The notes under the pieces: generated by a model
Seen by the model: only the letters and a program-made list of their open reading frames with translations
Databases searched by the model: none
Told to the model about the DNA's origin: nothing
Program-made: the position numbers and the translations under genes
NCBI GenBank assembly: GCA_017941345.1
Contig: JAGAWQ010000005.1
Span: forward strand, 1 to 64,000
Origin: Prevotella sp.
GTDB lineage: Bacteria > Bacteroidota > Bacteroidia > Bacteroidales > Bacteroidaceae
DNA length: 64,000 bases
Direction of reading: 5' to 3'
In this document: piece by piece, positions 1 to 9,189 of the stretch
Position numbering within the stretch: position 1 is the stretch's first letter
Layout: each line of letters begins with the position of its first letter

Positions 1-358
1 TATAATATATAATATTAATATATATATATATTAATAATTACCTACCCCTACCTATCCATCTGCCCCTTCATTCCGACTGGACAATTCAAAAAACTCAAAT
101 GTCAAAAGTGAGTAAGTTGTAAGTGAGTAACTTTTTTATAAGTTTTAGGACACGAGGGGTCAGGACACGATGGGTCTCTCCCTCTGTGTCCTCTACCTCC
201 GGCCTCACTACCAGAGGTTTGCATGCCTTCAAGGTGTGGGTGAAACGAGGATAGAGTAATATAATGCATAATTCGATAAAAAGAATTTCTGCAAATTCTG
301 CCTTTTTTACGAAAAAAATGTTTACCTTTGCACAAAATACGTAATATATTAAAACAAA
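1..358. other. AT-rich spacer upstream of the pectin locus
   Basis: No convincing gene is seen. The first 45 bases are an almost pure AT tract of alternating TA/AAT words. A 15-bp unit (AGGACACGAGGGGTC, then AGGACACGATGGGTC) is repeated in tandem at 147-176. The end of the stretch holds the promoter of the first enzyme gene. The reverse-strand ORF crossing this region has no recognisable protein features and runs through the promoter. Confidence 0.6.
323..330 (+). promoter_or_regulatory. -7 promoter element TACCTTTG
   Basis: TACCTTTG matches the Bacteroidota sigma-70 -7 consensus TAnnTTTG exactly. It lies 28 bases before the ATG at 359. No clear TTTG -33 element is present; the closest is TTCTG ending at 300. 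It probably drives the plus-strand pectin enzyme operon. Confidence 0.6.
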
Positions 359-2443
359 ATGATGAATACGCTATTAATGACACTGGCCTTGACAATGACC
401 AACTACTTGTTTGTCTACTTCACGGGAAATGCTCCGGAGAAAGAGCAGATATGCTATGCCGTGAGTGATGACGGCTTTAACTACACACCCCTGAATGATG
501 GGCTCCCCATCATAGGCAGCGATACCATAGCCCGTAGCAAGGGGGTACGCGACCCGCATATCCTGCGGTGTGCTGACGGCTGGTATCGTATGACGGTGAC
601 GGACATGCGTTGTCGCTTAGGATGGGACAGCAATCGCGGCGTGGTGCTGTTGCGCTCTCGCGACTTAGTGCATTGGGAACATCATACCGTGCATTTCCCG
701 GAGCGCTTTGCCGGTACGACGTTTGCAAACGTGACACGTGTCTGGGCGCCTCAGACCTTCTACGACGAGAAGGCGGGCAAGTATATGGTCTACTTCTCCT
801 TGCTCACCAACGACGGGTCTATTCCCTACGACCGTGTGTATTGGTGCTATGCCAATGATGACTTCACCGACCTGGAGGGTGAGCCACAGGTGTTGTTCGA
901 TTTCGGGTCGCCTTCTATCGACTCTGACATCGTGAAGGATGAGAAGGGCCTTTATCATCTCTTCTTTAAGACGGAGGCTGACGGCAGGCATAAGGGCATC
1001 CGCCAATATGTGTTCAAAGACCTGCATAAGCCTGAGACCTGGCAGCTGCTTGACGGCTTCTGCGAGGCGACGAAGAGCGATGTGGAGGGTGCAGGCGTGT
1101 TCCCCTTGATAGGTGGGGGCTGGTGTCTGATGTACGACTGTTACCGCGACCACCATTACCAGTTTACCAAGAGTAAGGACCTGAAGCAGTTCGCCTTTGT
1201 TCAGAATACGAAGACAGAGGGCGTGTTTACGCCTCGTCACGGTACGGTGATGCAGATTACCCGTGAGGAATACCAGCGACTGATAACCAGTTTCCCCAGC
1301 AAGGATGTCTATAAGACGATGAAGCCGATGGAAGTGACGCTGAATAAAGCCTCAGACAGACCTTTTACCTATAGTGTTCCTGTACCAGACGGCAACTATC
1401 GGGTGACGGTAACCTTAGGTGCCAAGAAGCGTGCGGCACAGACGGTGGTCAGAGCTGAGAGCCGTCGCCATTACTTCGATGTCGTATCGACTAAGAAAGG
1501 AAAGTATGAGACGGTCACCTTTGTGGTCAACAAGCACAATCCGCAGATTGACGCCAAGACGAAGGTGAAGCTGAAGCCCCGCGAATGGAGCTATAAGAAC
1601 TGGGACGACTCGCTGACCATTGCGTTCTGTGGTCCTTCACCAGCAGTGAAGAGCATCCGCATAGAACCCGATACGACGGCAACAACCATTTTCCTTTGTG
1701 GAAACAGTACGGTGGTCGACCAGGAGGATGAGCCTTGGTCGTCGTGGGGACAGATGTTTACCCGCTGGCTTGACGACAACGTTGTAGTAGCCAATTTCGC
1801 CGAGAGTGGCCTGTCGTGTACCACATTCCTGGCTCAGTTGCGTCTGGATAAGATACTGACGCAGCTCAAGAAGGGCGACTATGTGATAGTGGAGTTCGGA
1901 CATAATGACGAGAAGGAGAAGAAACCGGGCGACGGTGCGTGGTATTCGTACACTCGCAACTTGAAAATCTTTGCCGACCGTGTGAAGGCTGCTGGTGGCA
2001 ACATCATCTTCTGCACCCCAACGGCGCGTCGGGCATTCGAGAAAGACCACAAGACCAACCGCAATACACATGGTGACTATCCTGATGCCATGAAGGCGGT
2101 GGCTCAGCGTGAGGGTGTGCCTGTCATTGACCTGACCAGCATGTCGACAACATTCTATGAGGCGCTGGGCGAGGAAGGTTCGAAGAAGGCGTTGGTTCAC
2201 TATCCGATGGGCTCCTTCCCCGGACAGGACCGTGTCTTAGCCGACAATACCCACTTCAATCCCTACGGAGCCTGGGAGATAGCCAAGATGATAGTGATGG
2301 GACTGAAAGAGATGCACTCTCCCCTCACAGACCATCTGCGTAGCGACTGGCAAGACTTCAACCCTGCCCAGCCTGACAATCCTGATGCCTTCGTATGGCA
2401 CATGTCGGCGGGTAGTAATTTAACAAAACCTGACGGAAACTAA
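359..2443 (+). CDS. GH43-like hydrolase fused to SGNH rhamnogalacturonan acetylesterase
   Basis: This is a two-enzyme fusion of 694 aa. Residues about 30-320 look like a GH43-type five-bladed propeller: VRDPHIL near residue 63, SIDSDIVKD, and VEGAGVFPL resemble the conserved acidic stations of arabinan/galactan-cleaving GH43 enzymes. A linker of about 110 residues follows. The C-terminal part is an SGNH/GDSL esterase of the rhamnogalacturonan acetylesterase (CE12-like) type, with CGNSTVVDQ near residue 449 (nucleophile Ser), FGHND near 514 and DNTHFNPYG near 628 (catalytic Asp and His). It would remove side-chain sugars and acetyl groups from rhamnogalacturonan. The N-terminus is hydrophobic but only a weak signal peptide. 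Two ATGs overlap in tandem (359, 362). The esterase call is firm; the exact specificity of the GH43-like half is not. Confidence 0.85.
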   Translation: MMNTLLMTLALTMTNYLFVYFTGNAPEKEQICYAVSDDGFNYTPLNDGLPIIGSDTIARSKGVRDPHILRCADGWYRMTVTDMRCRLGWDSNRGVVLLRSRDLVHWEHHTVHFPERFAGTTFANVTRVWAPQTFYDEKAGKYMVYFSLLTNDGSIPYDRVYWCYANDDFTDLEGEPQVLFDFGSPSIDSDIVKDEKGLYHLFFKTEADGRHKGIRQYVFKDLHKPETWQLLDGFCEATKSDVEGAGVFPLIGGGWCLMYDCYRDHHYQFTKSKDLKQFAFVQNTKTEGVFTPRHGTVMQITREEYQRLITSFPSKDVYKTMKPMEVTLNKASDRPFTYSVPVPDGNYRVTVTLGAKKRAAQTVVRAESRRHYFDVVSTKKGKYETVTFVVNKHNPQIDAKTKVKLKPREWSYKNWDDSLTIAFCGPSPAVKSIRIEPDTTATTIFLCGNSTVVDQEDEPWSSWGQMFTRWLDDNVVVANFAESGLSCTTFLAQLRLDKILTQLKKGDYVIVEFGHNDEKEKKPGDGAWYSYTRNLKIFADRVKAAGGNIIFCTPTARRAFEKDHKTNRNTHGDYPDAMKAVAQREGVPVIDLTSMSTTFYEALGEEGSKKALVHYPMGSFPGQDRVLADNTHFNPYGAWEIAKMIVMGLKEMHSPLTDHLRSDWQDFNPAQPDNPDAFVWHMSAGSNLTKPDGN

Positions 2444-2470
2444 GGGAAATGAAAGTAATCGACGAAGTCG

Positions 2471-2488
2471 CTTTGACCTCGGTCAAAG
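2471..2488. other. Small palindrome CTTTGACC-TC-GGTCAAAG
   Basis: A perfect 8-bp dyad with a 2-base centre lies just before the likely rhaM start. A related CTTTG..CCT/AGG..CAAAG hairpin occurs in the SusC/SusD spacer near 21761. It could form a short RNA hairpin between the first two genes of the operon. Confidence 0.4.
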
Positions 2489-2508
2489 AAATGAAAGGAA
2501 TGAAAGAA

Positions 2509-2826
2509 ATGAAGAGATTTGGATTTAAGATGTACCTGAAACCTGGGTGCGAGAAAGAGTATGAGCGTCGGCATGCTGCCATCTGGCCCGAGCTGGTGAA
2601 GATGATACACGACGCTGGAGTGAAGAACTACAGCATTTTCTGGGACAAGGATACCAATCTGCTGTTTGCCTATCAGGAGTGTGAGGGTGAAGGCAGTTCG
2701 CAGGATACTGACCATGTTGACCCCATCACACAGCGTTGGTGGGACATGATGGCAGACATCATGGAGGTGAACCCAGACAACTCGCCTGTTACGATTCCCA
2801 TTCAAGAGGTGTTCCATCTGGATTGA
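2509..2826 (+). CDS. rhaM: L-rhamnose mutarotase
   Basis: It interconverts the alpha and beta anomers of L-rhamnose in the cytoplasm, feeding rhamnose isomerase. The family signature is clear: YERRHAAIWPELVKMI, NYSIFWDKDTNLLFAY, RWWDMMADIMEVNPDNSP and the closing EVFHL match RhaM/RhaU over its whole length. Starting at ATG 2509 (MKRFGFKM) gives 105 aa, the usual family size of about 104. The longer reading frame from 2449 would add 20 residues of low-complexity KEMKGMKEM type encoded by a short repeat and a palindrome, so it is probably leader DNA. A rhamnose-specific enzyme inside this gene run is strong evidence that the locus targets a rhamnose-containing pectin such as rhamnogalacturonan I. 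Confidence 0.9.
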   Translation: MKRFGFKMYLKPGCEKEYERRHAAIWPELVKMIHDAGVKNYSIFWDKDTNLLFAYQECEGEGSSQDTDHVDPITQRWWDMMADIMEVNPDNSPVTIPIQEVFHLD

Positions 2827-2833
2827 AAGGCTT

Positions 2834-4870
2834 ATGATAAAGTGGTTGCTGGCGATAGCCCTTTTCATGGGAAGCCTGACGGTATGCCAGGCTGTTCCAG
2901 AGGTGAAATGGGACAAGTATGGGCTGATGATAGACGGCAGACGCGTCTGTCCCGTCATGGGCGAAATCCACTATTCCCGTCTGCCTGTCGACGAGTGGCA
3001 ACGTGAGGTGCGGAAAATGAAGGAGGGTGGGGTGACCATTGTGGCTACCTACGTGTTCTGGAATCATATCGAAGAGCGTGAGGGCATCTTCCGCTGGGAT
3101 GGTCAGCGGTGCCTGCGCCGATTCCTTGAGATATGCAAGCAGGAAGATATGCCCGTAGTGTTGCGCATGGGACCGTTCTGTCACGGCGAGGTGCGCAATG
3201 GTGGCATTCCCGACTGGATGTTTCAGAAGGGCTGTAAGCTGCGCGAGCAGAACCCTGTGTTTCTCGGTTTTGCTGAGAAACTATACCGTCAGATATTCAC
3301 ACAGGTGCAAGGGTTGCAATGGAAAGACGGAGGCCCTGTGATTGCTGCCCAGTTTGATAATGAGTATCGTGGACGGGGCGAATACCTGATGGCGCTGAAG
3401 AAAATAGCCCAAGAGACAGGCTTCGACCTGCCTTTCTATACCCGTACGGGGTGGCCTGAACTGCGCACACCTGTCCCCTTTGGCGAGATGCTGCCACTCT
3501 ATGGCGACTATGCCGATGGCTTCTGGGACAAGGAGACTACGGAGACCTGCGGAAACTACTATAAGGCATTTAACTTCAAGGCTTTCCGCTCGTCAACGGC
3601 AATAGGTACCGACCTCCTGGGCAAGCAAGAGGAGAAGGTGAACAAGGGCGACGAACAGTATCCTTATTTCACCTGTGAACTGGGAGGAGGAATGGCTACC
3701 GCCTACCACCGCCGTCCTTACGTCTATCCGGAAGATGCCTATTCGATGGCATTGGTAAAGTTAGGCAGCGGTAGCAATCTGTTAGGCTATTATATGTATC
3801 ATGGAGGCTCTAATCCTGAGGGAGAGCTGCATACGTTGAACGAATGCCAGACATCGCCGGGAACGGCCAATAACGACCTGCCTGTGGTGACTTACGACTT
3901 CCAGGCACCGTTGGGCGAGTTCGGGCAGACTTATCCACATTATTATATATTGAGGCCCCTTCATCTGTTCATGCGCGACTATGGTCATGAGCTGTCAACG
4001 ATGGAGGCAACATTCCCTGTTTCTCAGGATATCAGGAAAGGAGATGACAGTCAGCTGCGCTGGGCCTGTCGCTCAGCGGATGGCAGCGGCTTTATCTTCG
4101 TTAATAACTACGAACGTCTGCAAAACCTCTCTGCTAAGAAGAGTGTAGAACTCTCGCTGGGCGATGTCCGCTTGCCCAAGATGCAGATTCCTGCTGGCAC
4201 AATGGCCATCTTCCCCGTCAATATCGACGGTATCCGCTATGCCACAGCTCAGTTGGTGGCTAAACGTGATGGCAAGATTTATATGATGCAGATTAAGGGC
4301 ATTCCCACAACCATCGCCCTTCAGAACGGTAAAACGTTGAAGAAAGTAAAGCCTCTGGGGATGGATAAGCCGGTATATGGCAATATATACCTGCTGACGC
4401 GCCATGAGGCAGAGCACTTCGGATTGCCTGAGCAAGCTCCTCAAAAGGTGAGCCAGCTGACATGGAAGCAGGAGAAAGAGGCAGGGGAACTGCGTACGAT
4501 AAAGAAAGGAAAGGCTAAGGTGGCAGAGGCTCCAACGGAGCAAGACTGGCAACAGGCAGCCGTCTATCGTATCGAGCTCCCTGTAGCGGAAGCAAATTCT
4601 TCACTCTTCACTCTTCATTCTTCACTCCTCAGCATCAGCTATCGTGGCGATTGTGCCAGACTGTATGCCGACGGCAAGCTGATAGCCGACAATTTCTACT
4701 ATGGTCGTCCGTTCCTGTATGGTTTGTGGCGACTGCCCAAGCATGTGAATTGTCTGGAGCTGCGCATACTGCCCCTGCAACCCGATGCTCCTATCTATTT
4801 GCCTCGTGAGGCAGACAAGACGGCAGGAGAGCATGTCCACAAAATAGAAATCGTAAGCGTAGAACAATGA
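2834..4870 (+). CDS. GH35 beta-galactosidase
   Basis: A secreted family 35 glycoside hydrolase of 678 aa, expected to trim beta-linked galactose from pectin side chains. An N-terminal signal peptide ends near VCQA (residue 21). GEIHYSRLP and YVFWNHIE are GH35 hallmarks. The acid/base glutamate is in FDNEYRG (about E177) and the nucleophile in TCELGGG (about E282). The C-terminal half carries the usual beta-sandwich domains. Residues 586-596 (NSSLFTLHSSL) are encoded by four tandem 7-bp CTTCACT-like units (4599-4626), an unusual in-frame low-complexity insert. The stop codon overlaps the next start as ATGA, indicating translational coupling with the GH2 gene. Confidence 0.88.
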   Translation: MIKWLLAIALFMGSLTVCQAVPEVKWDKYGLMIDGRRVCPVMGEIHYSRLPVDEWQREVRKMKEGGVTIVATYVFWNHIEEREGIFRWDGQRCLRRFLEICKQEDMPVVLRMGPFCHGEVRNGGIPDWMFQKGCKLREQNPVFLGFAEKLYRQIFTQVQGLQWKDGGPVIAAQFDNEYRGRGEYLMALKKIAQETGFDLPFYTRTGWPELRTPVPFGEMLPLYGDYADGFWDKETTETCGNYYKAFNFKAFRSSTAIGTDLLGKQEEKVNKGDEQYPYFTCELGGGMATAYHRRPYVYPEDAYSMALVKLGSGSNLLGYYMYHGGSNPEGELHTLNECQTSPGTANNDLPVVTYDFQAPLGEFGQTYPHYYILRPLHLFMRDYGHELSTMEATFPVSQDIRKGDDSQLRWACRSADGSGFIFVNNYERLQNLSAKKSVELSLGDVRLPKMQIPAGTMAIFPVNIDGIRYATAQLVAKRDGKIYMMQIKGIPTTIALQNGKTLKKVKPLGMDKPVYGNIYLLTRHEAEHFGLPEQAPQKVSQLTWKQEKEAGELRTIKKGKAKVAEAPTEQDWQQAAVYRIELPVAEANSSLFTLHSSLLSISYRGDCARLYADGKLIADNFYYGRPFLYGLWRLPKHVNCLELRILPLQPDAPIYLPREADKTAGEHVHKIEIVSVEQ

Positions 4871-7731
4871 AACCTATCCTGACATCATTATTGACCATTG
4901 TCCTCTGGGTGTCTTCATGGAGCCCGGTGAAGGCACAGGAGACGCTCTCCTTGGCGGGAGCGTGGGACTTTGCAACGGGAGAGCAACCGATATACAAGGA
5001 CTACGTGATGTTGCCGGGTTCTATGCTGACCAACGAGAAAGGCAACCTTGTCAATGTCAATACCCAATGGACAGGTTCACTCTATGACTCGTCGTTCTAC
5101 TTCAACCCCTATATGGAGAAATATCGCCATGAGGGAGAGATGAAGTTTCCCTTTTTCCTGACTCCAAAATACCATTATACGGGCAAGGCATGGTATCGCA
5201 AATTGGTCTATGTACCCCGTGACTGGCGTTATGCACGGGCTTTCCTCTTCTTGGAGCGCCCCCATATCGAGACTACCGTCTATGTCAATGGACACAAGGT
5301 GGGGCATCAGATGTCACTATCGGCACCGCATGAGTACGAGGTGACGAAATGGTTGAAGCCCGGTGAGAAGAACGAGATAGCTATCTGTGTGTATAATGGT
5401 ATCGAGAATGTCTGCGTAGGACAGGACTCCCATTCCGTTACCGACCAGACTCAAGGTAACTGGAATGGTATTGTGGGACGCATCGAGCTACAGGGGAAAC
5501 CGGCAGATGTCTGTATCCGTAGCGTGCGCGTCTATCCGGATTTGTCGAAAAAGGTGGCTAATATCTTGGTGAAAGTTGACAATAAGTCAGCCTATCTGCC
5601 ACAGTTCATTACTTACGCAGAGGCTGTCCTCGTGGAGTCAGACAGTGTGTTGCGAGTGGCGTGCAAGCCCACTCTTGTCGATGCCGACGAATATGTGATA
5701 CAGCTCGATATGTCGAAGGCTTTTCGCACCTGGGACGAGTTCTCGCACAAAGTATACCAGCTGACGGTCCATGCCCATAACGACAGCTATCAGACGCAGT
5801 TTGGCATGCGACAGATGACGGTTGATGGCTCTCGGTTGCTGATGAACGGAAAACCGGTGTTCCTGCGTGGAACGTTAGACAACTGCTGTTTCCCCGAGAC
5901 AGGCTATCCCCCCACTGATGAGGCATCGTGGGAGCACGTGTTCCGCAAATGCAAGGAGTATGGCATCAACCATATCCGTTTCCACTCCTATTGTCCACCG
6001 GAAGCAGCGTTCAACGTCGCTGACAGGCTGGGACTCTATCTCCAGCCTGAAGGTCCTACGTGGCCTAATCATGGTGTCAAGCTGCGTCGTGGAATGGCTA
6101 TCGACCAGTACCTGTTGGATGAGAGTCGGCGTATCATCGATACTTACGGCAATCATCCTTCCTTTACGATGATGGCGGCAGGCAACGAACCTGCAGGTGA
6201 CTGGGTGAGCTATTGTCGTGACTGGGTAAAGCTGATGAAGCAGTACGACTATTCCAAAGTCTATTGTGGCGCTTCTGTTGGGGGCGGCTGGGCTTGGGAT
6301 GACGGTTCCGAATACCATGTCAAGGCGGGAGCCAGAGGTCTCGACTGGGACAGGCAGGCACCCCATAGCGATGATGACTATTACCAGCAGTTGCTCTTCC
6401 CTCGGAATTATAAGGATACCGTTCCTAACAACTCGCCCATTGTAGCCCATGAGCAGGGGCAGTGGTGTGCCTTCCCTGATTTCAAGGAAATATCCCAATA
6501 CAAAGGGGTGTACAAGGCTCGGAACTTTGAAATCTTCCAAGACCTGTTGCGCGATAACGGTATGGCTTCCCAGGCAGAACATTTCCTGATGGCCAGCGGG
6601 CGTCTGCAGGTGTTAGCCTATAAATACGAGATAGAGCGTAACTTACGGACGAAAGACTATGCTGGTTTCCAGCTCTTAGGACTCAACGACTATAGTGGTC
6701 AGGGTACTGCACTTGTCGGTCCGCTGAATGTCTTTTGGCGTGAGAAAGGCTATTGTACGGCCAGTGACTGGCGTCAGTTCTGTAGTGCCATAGTACCCTT
6801 GGCCCGATTCCCCAAATTCGTCTACACCAACAATGAGACGCTTCGCATTCCTGTCGAGGTCTATAATGCTTTCGCCACGAGTCTGAAGGATGCCCATGCC
6901 CTCTATACCATCAGCGATGGTGAAAAAGTGCTCTGTCAGGGCGATTTGTTTGCTGGCACATTGCCTGTTGGTAAGAATATAGCCATTGGTACTGTTGAAC
7001 AGTCCCTGACCACCATCACCGAACCACGCAAACTGACGCTGACGGTTCAGTTGTCTGAGAATATAAAGAACCAGTGGGAGTTCTGGGTTTATCCCGAAAC
7101 GCTTGACGACATAGACGCCAAGAATGTGTATATCAGCGATACGCTGGATGCCAAAGCGCAGAACATACTGGCCAAGGGGGGCATGGTGCTGTTGACGGCT
7201 GCTGGCAAGGTGAAATACGGTAACGATGTACGACATACCTTCCTGCCCGTGTTCTGGAATACCTCGTGGTTCAAGATGCGACCGCCTCATACCACAGGGG
7301 CTTATATCCAGAGAGAACATCCTCTGTTCCGCAGTTTCCCGACAGACGACTGGCAGAATCTGAACTGGTGGGAGTTGACCAACAAGGCGCAGGTCATGAA
7401 TCTGGCAGAGTTCCCCGTGGATTATCAGCCGTTGGTGCAGCCTATCGACACATGGCATGTCAGTCGGAAGTTAGGCATGCTGATAGAGGTGAAGGTGCTG
7501 AAAGGACGTCTGCTCATGACAACGATGGATATTACTCGTCATCTCAGCAGTCGACCGGTTGCCCGCCAGTTGCGCCATAGTATTTTGCGCTACATGCAAA
7601 GTCCTGATTTTAATCCTAAGACCACAGTGGCGCCAGACGTTATCCGCCACCTCTTCGAGCAGGAAGCCCCTGCAATTAACATGTACACCAAGGATTCGCC
7701 CGATGAATTAAAGCCAAAATTAAATAATTAA
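4867..7731 (+). CDS. GH2 family glycoside hydrolase
   Basis: A secreted 954-aa enzyme of the GH2 fold. A signal peptide ends near VKAQ (residue 24). Next come a sugar-binding jelly roll (LSLAGAWDF, AWYRKLVYVP, HIETTVYVNGHKVG), an immunoglobulin-like domain and a TIM barrel beginning near FLRGTLDNCCFPETGYPP. The acid/base is the Glu of AAGNEPAGDW (about E441) and the likely nucleophile the Glu of VAHEQGQW (about E529). A long C-terminal region of about 300 residues follows the barrel. GH2 members act as beta-galactosidases, beta-glucuronidases or related exo-enzymes; in this context a side-chain or unsaturated-oligosaccharide activity is plausible but not determined. It overlaps the GH35 gene by 4 bases and is followed 2 bases later by the GH28 gene. 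Confidence 0.85.
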   Translation: MKPILTSLLTIVLWVSSWSPVKAQETLSLAGAWDFATGEQPIYKDYVMLPGSMLTNEKGNLVNVNTQWTGSLYDSSFYFNPYMEKYRHEGEMKFPFFLTPKYHYTGKAWYRKLVYVPRDWRYARAFLFLERPHIETTVYVNGHKVGHQMSLSAPHEYEVTKWLKPGEKNEIAICVYNGIENVCVGQDSHSVTDQTQGNWNGIVGRIELQGKPADVCIRSVRVYPDLSKKVANILVKVDNKSAYLPQFITYAEAVLVESDSVLRVACKPTLVDADEYVIQLDMSKAFRTWDEFSHKVYQLTVHAHNDSYQTQFGMRQMTVDGSRLLMNGKPVFLRGTLDNCCFPETGYPPTDEASWEHVFRKCKEYGINHIRFHSYCPPEAAFNVADRLGLYLQPEGPTWPNHGVKLRRGMAIDQYLLDESRRIIDTYGNHPSFTMMAAGNEPAGDWVSYCRDWVKLMKQYDYSKVYCGASVGGGWAWDDGSEYHVKAGARGLDWDRQAPHSDDDYYQQLLFPRNYKDTVPNNSPIVAHEQGQWCAFPDFKEISQYKGVYKARNFEIFQDLLRDNGMASQAEHFLMASGRLQVLAYKYEIERNLRTKDYAGFQLLGLNDYSGQGTALVGPLNVFWREKGYCTASDWRQFCSAIVPLARFPKFVYTNNETLRIPVEVYNAFATSLKDAHALYTISDGEKVLCQGDLFAGTLPVGKNIAIGTVEQSLTTITEPRKLTLTVQLSENIKNQWEFWVYPETLDDIDAKNVYISDTLDAKAQNILAKGGMVLLTAAGKVKYGNDVRHTFLPVFWNTSWFKMRPPHTTGAYIQREHPLFRSFPTDDWQNLNWWELTNKAQVMNLAEFPVDYQPLVQPIDTWHVSRKLGMLIEVKVLKGRLLMTTMDITRHLSSRPVARQLRHSILRYMQSPDFNPKTTVAPDVIRHLFEQEAPAINMYTKDSPDELKPKLNN

Positions 7732-7733
7732 AT

Positions 7734-9056
7734 ATGATGAGAAAAGTAGTATTATGTTTGTTGGCTGTGCTGACATTGACAGCAACTGCCAAGCCAAAGG
7801 CAAAGAAAGCTGTAGAGACATGGCCGGATGGCACAGTGATGGATGCATGGTTCAAAGACACCACAAAAGTTGAAGTCGGCAAACTGGGCAAGCAGTATGT
7901 GTTGACTGATTATGGGGTGGTGGCTGGTAGTCCGCAGGTGCAGACTCAGCTGATTCAGGCTGTCATTGACCGTTGCGCCCAAGAGGGAGGAGGCGTGGTT
8001 GTCGTTCCTCAGGGTACATTCATGACGGGAGCACTGTTCTTCAAGCAGGGTACTCATCTGCATCTCCGTGAGAGTGCCACGTTGAAAGGCTCCGACCGCA
8101 TCATCGACTATCCTATTCTCACTACCCGCATCGAGGGTGAGACCTGCAAGTATTTCTCTGCGCTCATCAATGCCGATGGGCTTGATGGCTTCACCATCAG
8201 TGGCCGGGGGACTATTGATGGCAATGGCTTGCAGTACTGGCAGGAGTTCTGGATTCGTCGCAAGTGGAATCCTCAGTGTACCAACAAGGATGCCCAGCGT
8301 CCTCGCCTGACCTATGTGTCTAATTCCAAGAACGTCACCATTCAGGATGTGCATCTTGTCAACTCCCCTTTCTGGACTAACCATGTCTATAAGAGCCACC
8401 ATGTGCGCTATTTGGACTGTTACATCTATGCACCCACAGAGAATATCTTCGCTCCTGACCCCAAACGCGGAGCTCCCTCTTCTGATGCGATAGATATCGA
8501 CGTCTGCACGGATGTGCTCATCAACGGTTGCTTTATGCATGTCAACGACGACGCGGTAGTGCTGAAAGGCGGTAAGGGCACATGGGCTGACAAGGATGAG
8601 ACCAATGGCCCTTGCGAGCGTATCATCATCCAGAACTGCCGTTATGGTCGCGTTCATGGCTGTCTGACGTTAGGCTCCGAGTCACTTCACGACCGTAACA
8701 TCATTCTGCGTAACTGCCATACCGAGAATGCCAATCGTGTGTTGTGGCTCAAGATGCGTCCTGACACTCCTCAGCATTACGAGTACGTCACCGTAGAAGG
8801 CATCACCGGCCGGTGCGAGCGTTTCCTCTTTATTCAGCCGTGGACACAGTTCTTCAAGCCAGGCGACCGCGAGATGCCGTTGTCACGCTGCAACAACATC
8901 ACGCTGCGCAACATTCAGGTGAAAACAAAGAAGATGCTGGATGTGAAGACCTCCGACAAGTACGAACTGATAGATTTCACCCTCGACGGCCAGCCCATCG
9001 ACTTCACGCAGTTTGCTCCGGCCACTAAGGAAACGACACCAAAGGTGTACTTATAG
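7734..9056 (+). CDS. GH28 polygalacturonase / rhamnogalacturonase family enzyme
   Basis: A right-handed beta-helix hydrolase of pectin backbones, 440 aa, with a short signal peptide (to TATAK). The GH28 catalytic stations appear in order: SSDAIDIDVC (near residue 249, equivalent to the NTD station), VNDDAVVLKGG (near 270, the paired Asp) and RVHGCLTLGSES (near 306, the His station). The ordered GTIDGNG and PFWTNHV motifs fit galacturonidase/rhamnogalacturonan galacturonohydrolase-type members. It closes the first tight block of the operon; a new promoter lies before the next gene. Exo versus endo action cannot be read from the sequence. Confidence 0.88.
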   Translation: MMRKVVLCLLAVLTLTATAKPKAKKAVETWPDGTVMDAWFKDTTKVEVGKLGKQYVLTDYGVVAGSPQVQTQLIQAVIDRCAQEGGGVVVVPQGTFMTGALFFKQGTHLHLRESATLKGSDRIIDYPILTTRIEGETCKYFSALINADGLDGFTISGRGTIDGNGLQYWQEFWIRRKWNPQCTNKDAQRPRLTYVSNSKNVTIQDVHLVNSPFWTNHVYKSHHVRYLDCYIYAPTENIFAPDPKRGAPSSDAIDIDVCTDVLINGCFMHVNDDAVVLKGGKGTWADKDETNGPCERIIIQNCRYGRVHGCLTLGSESLHDRNIILRNCHTENANRVLWLKMRPDTPQHYEYVTVEGITGRCERFLFIQPWTQFFKPGDREMPLSRCNNITLRNIQVKTKKMLDVKTSDKYELIDFTLDGQPIDFTQFAPATKETTPKVYL

Positions 9057-9086
9057 CTCTATCAGTCAAAAAAAACAGGTAAAAAG

Positions 9087-9117
9087 TTGCTTGTTTGGAA
9101 TATTTTTTGTTACTTTG
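9087..9117 (+). promoter_or_regulatory. Promoter upstream of the 900-aa secreted protein
   Basis: TTG (9087-9089) and TTACTTTG (9110-9117) are separated by 20 bases, close to the TTTG-N20-TAnnTTTG pattern of Bacteroidota promoters. A leader of about 65 bases follows. It would start a second transcription unit in the locus. Confidence 0.5.
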
Positions 9118-9189
9118 CACCGCATTAGTAATGTTTTTACACTTTTGTACTATAAACGGAGAAATACTTAACAACTAACATTTATGCTT

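Noticed and set aside
102..395. Reverse-strand 97-codon ORF at the left edge
   Set aside because: It runs through the promoter and start of the first enzyme gene and has no protein-like features.
2449..2508. Longer N-terminus of the rhamnose mutarotase
   Set aside because: It would add 20 residues encoded by a palindrome and a short repeat, and the family normally starts at the MKRFGFKM position.
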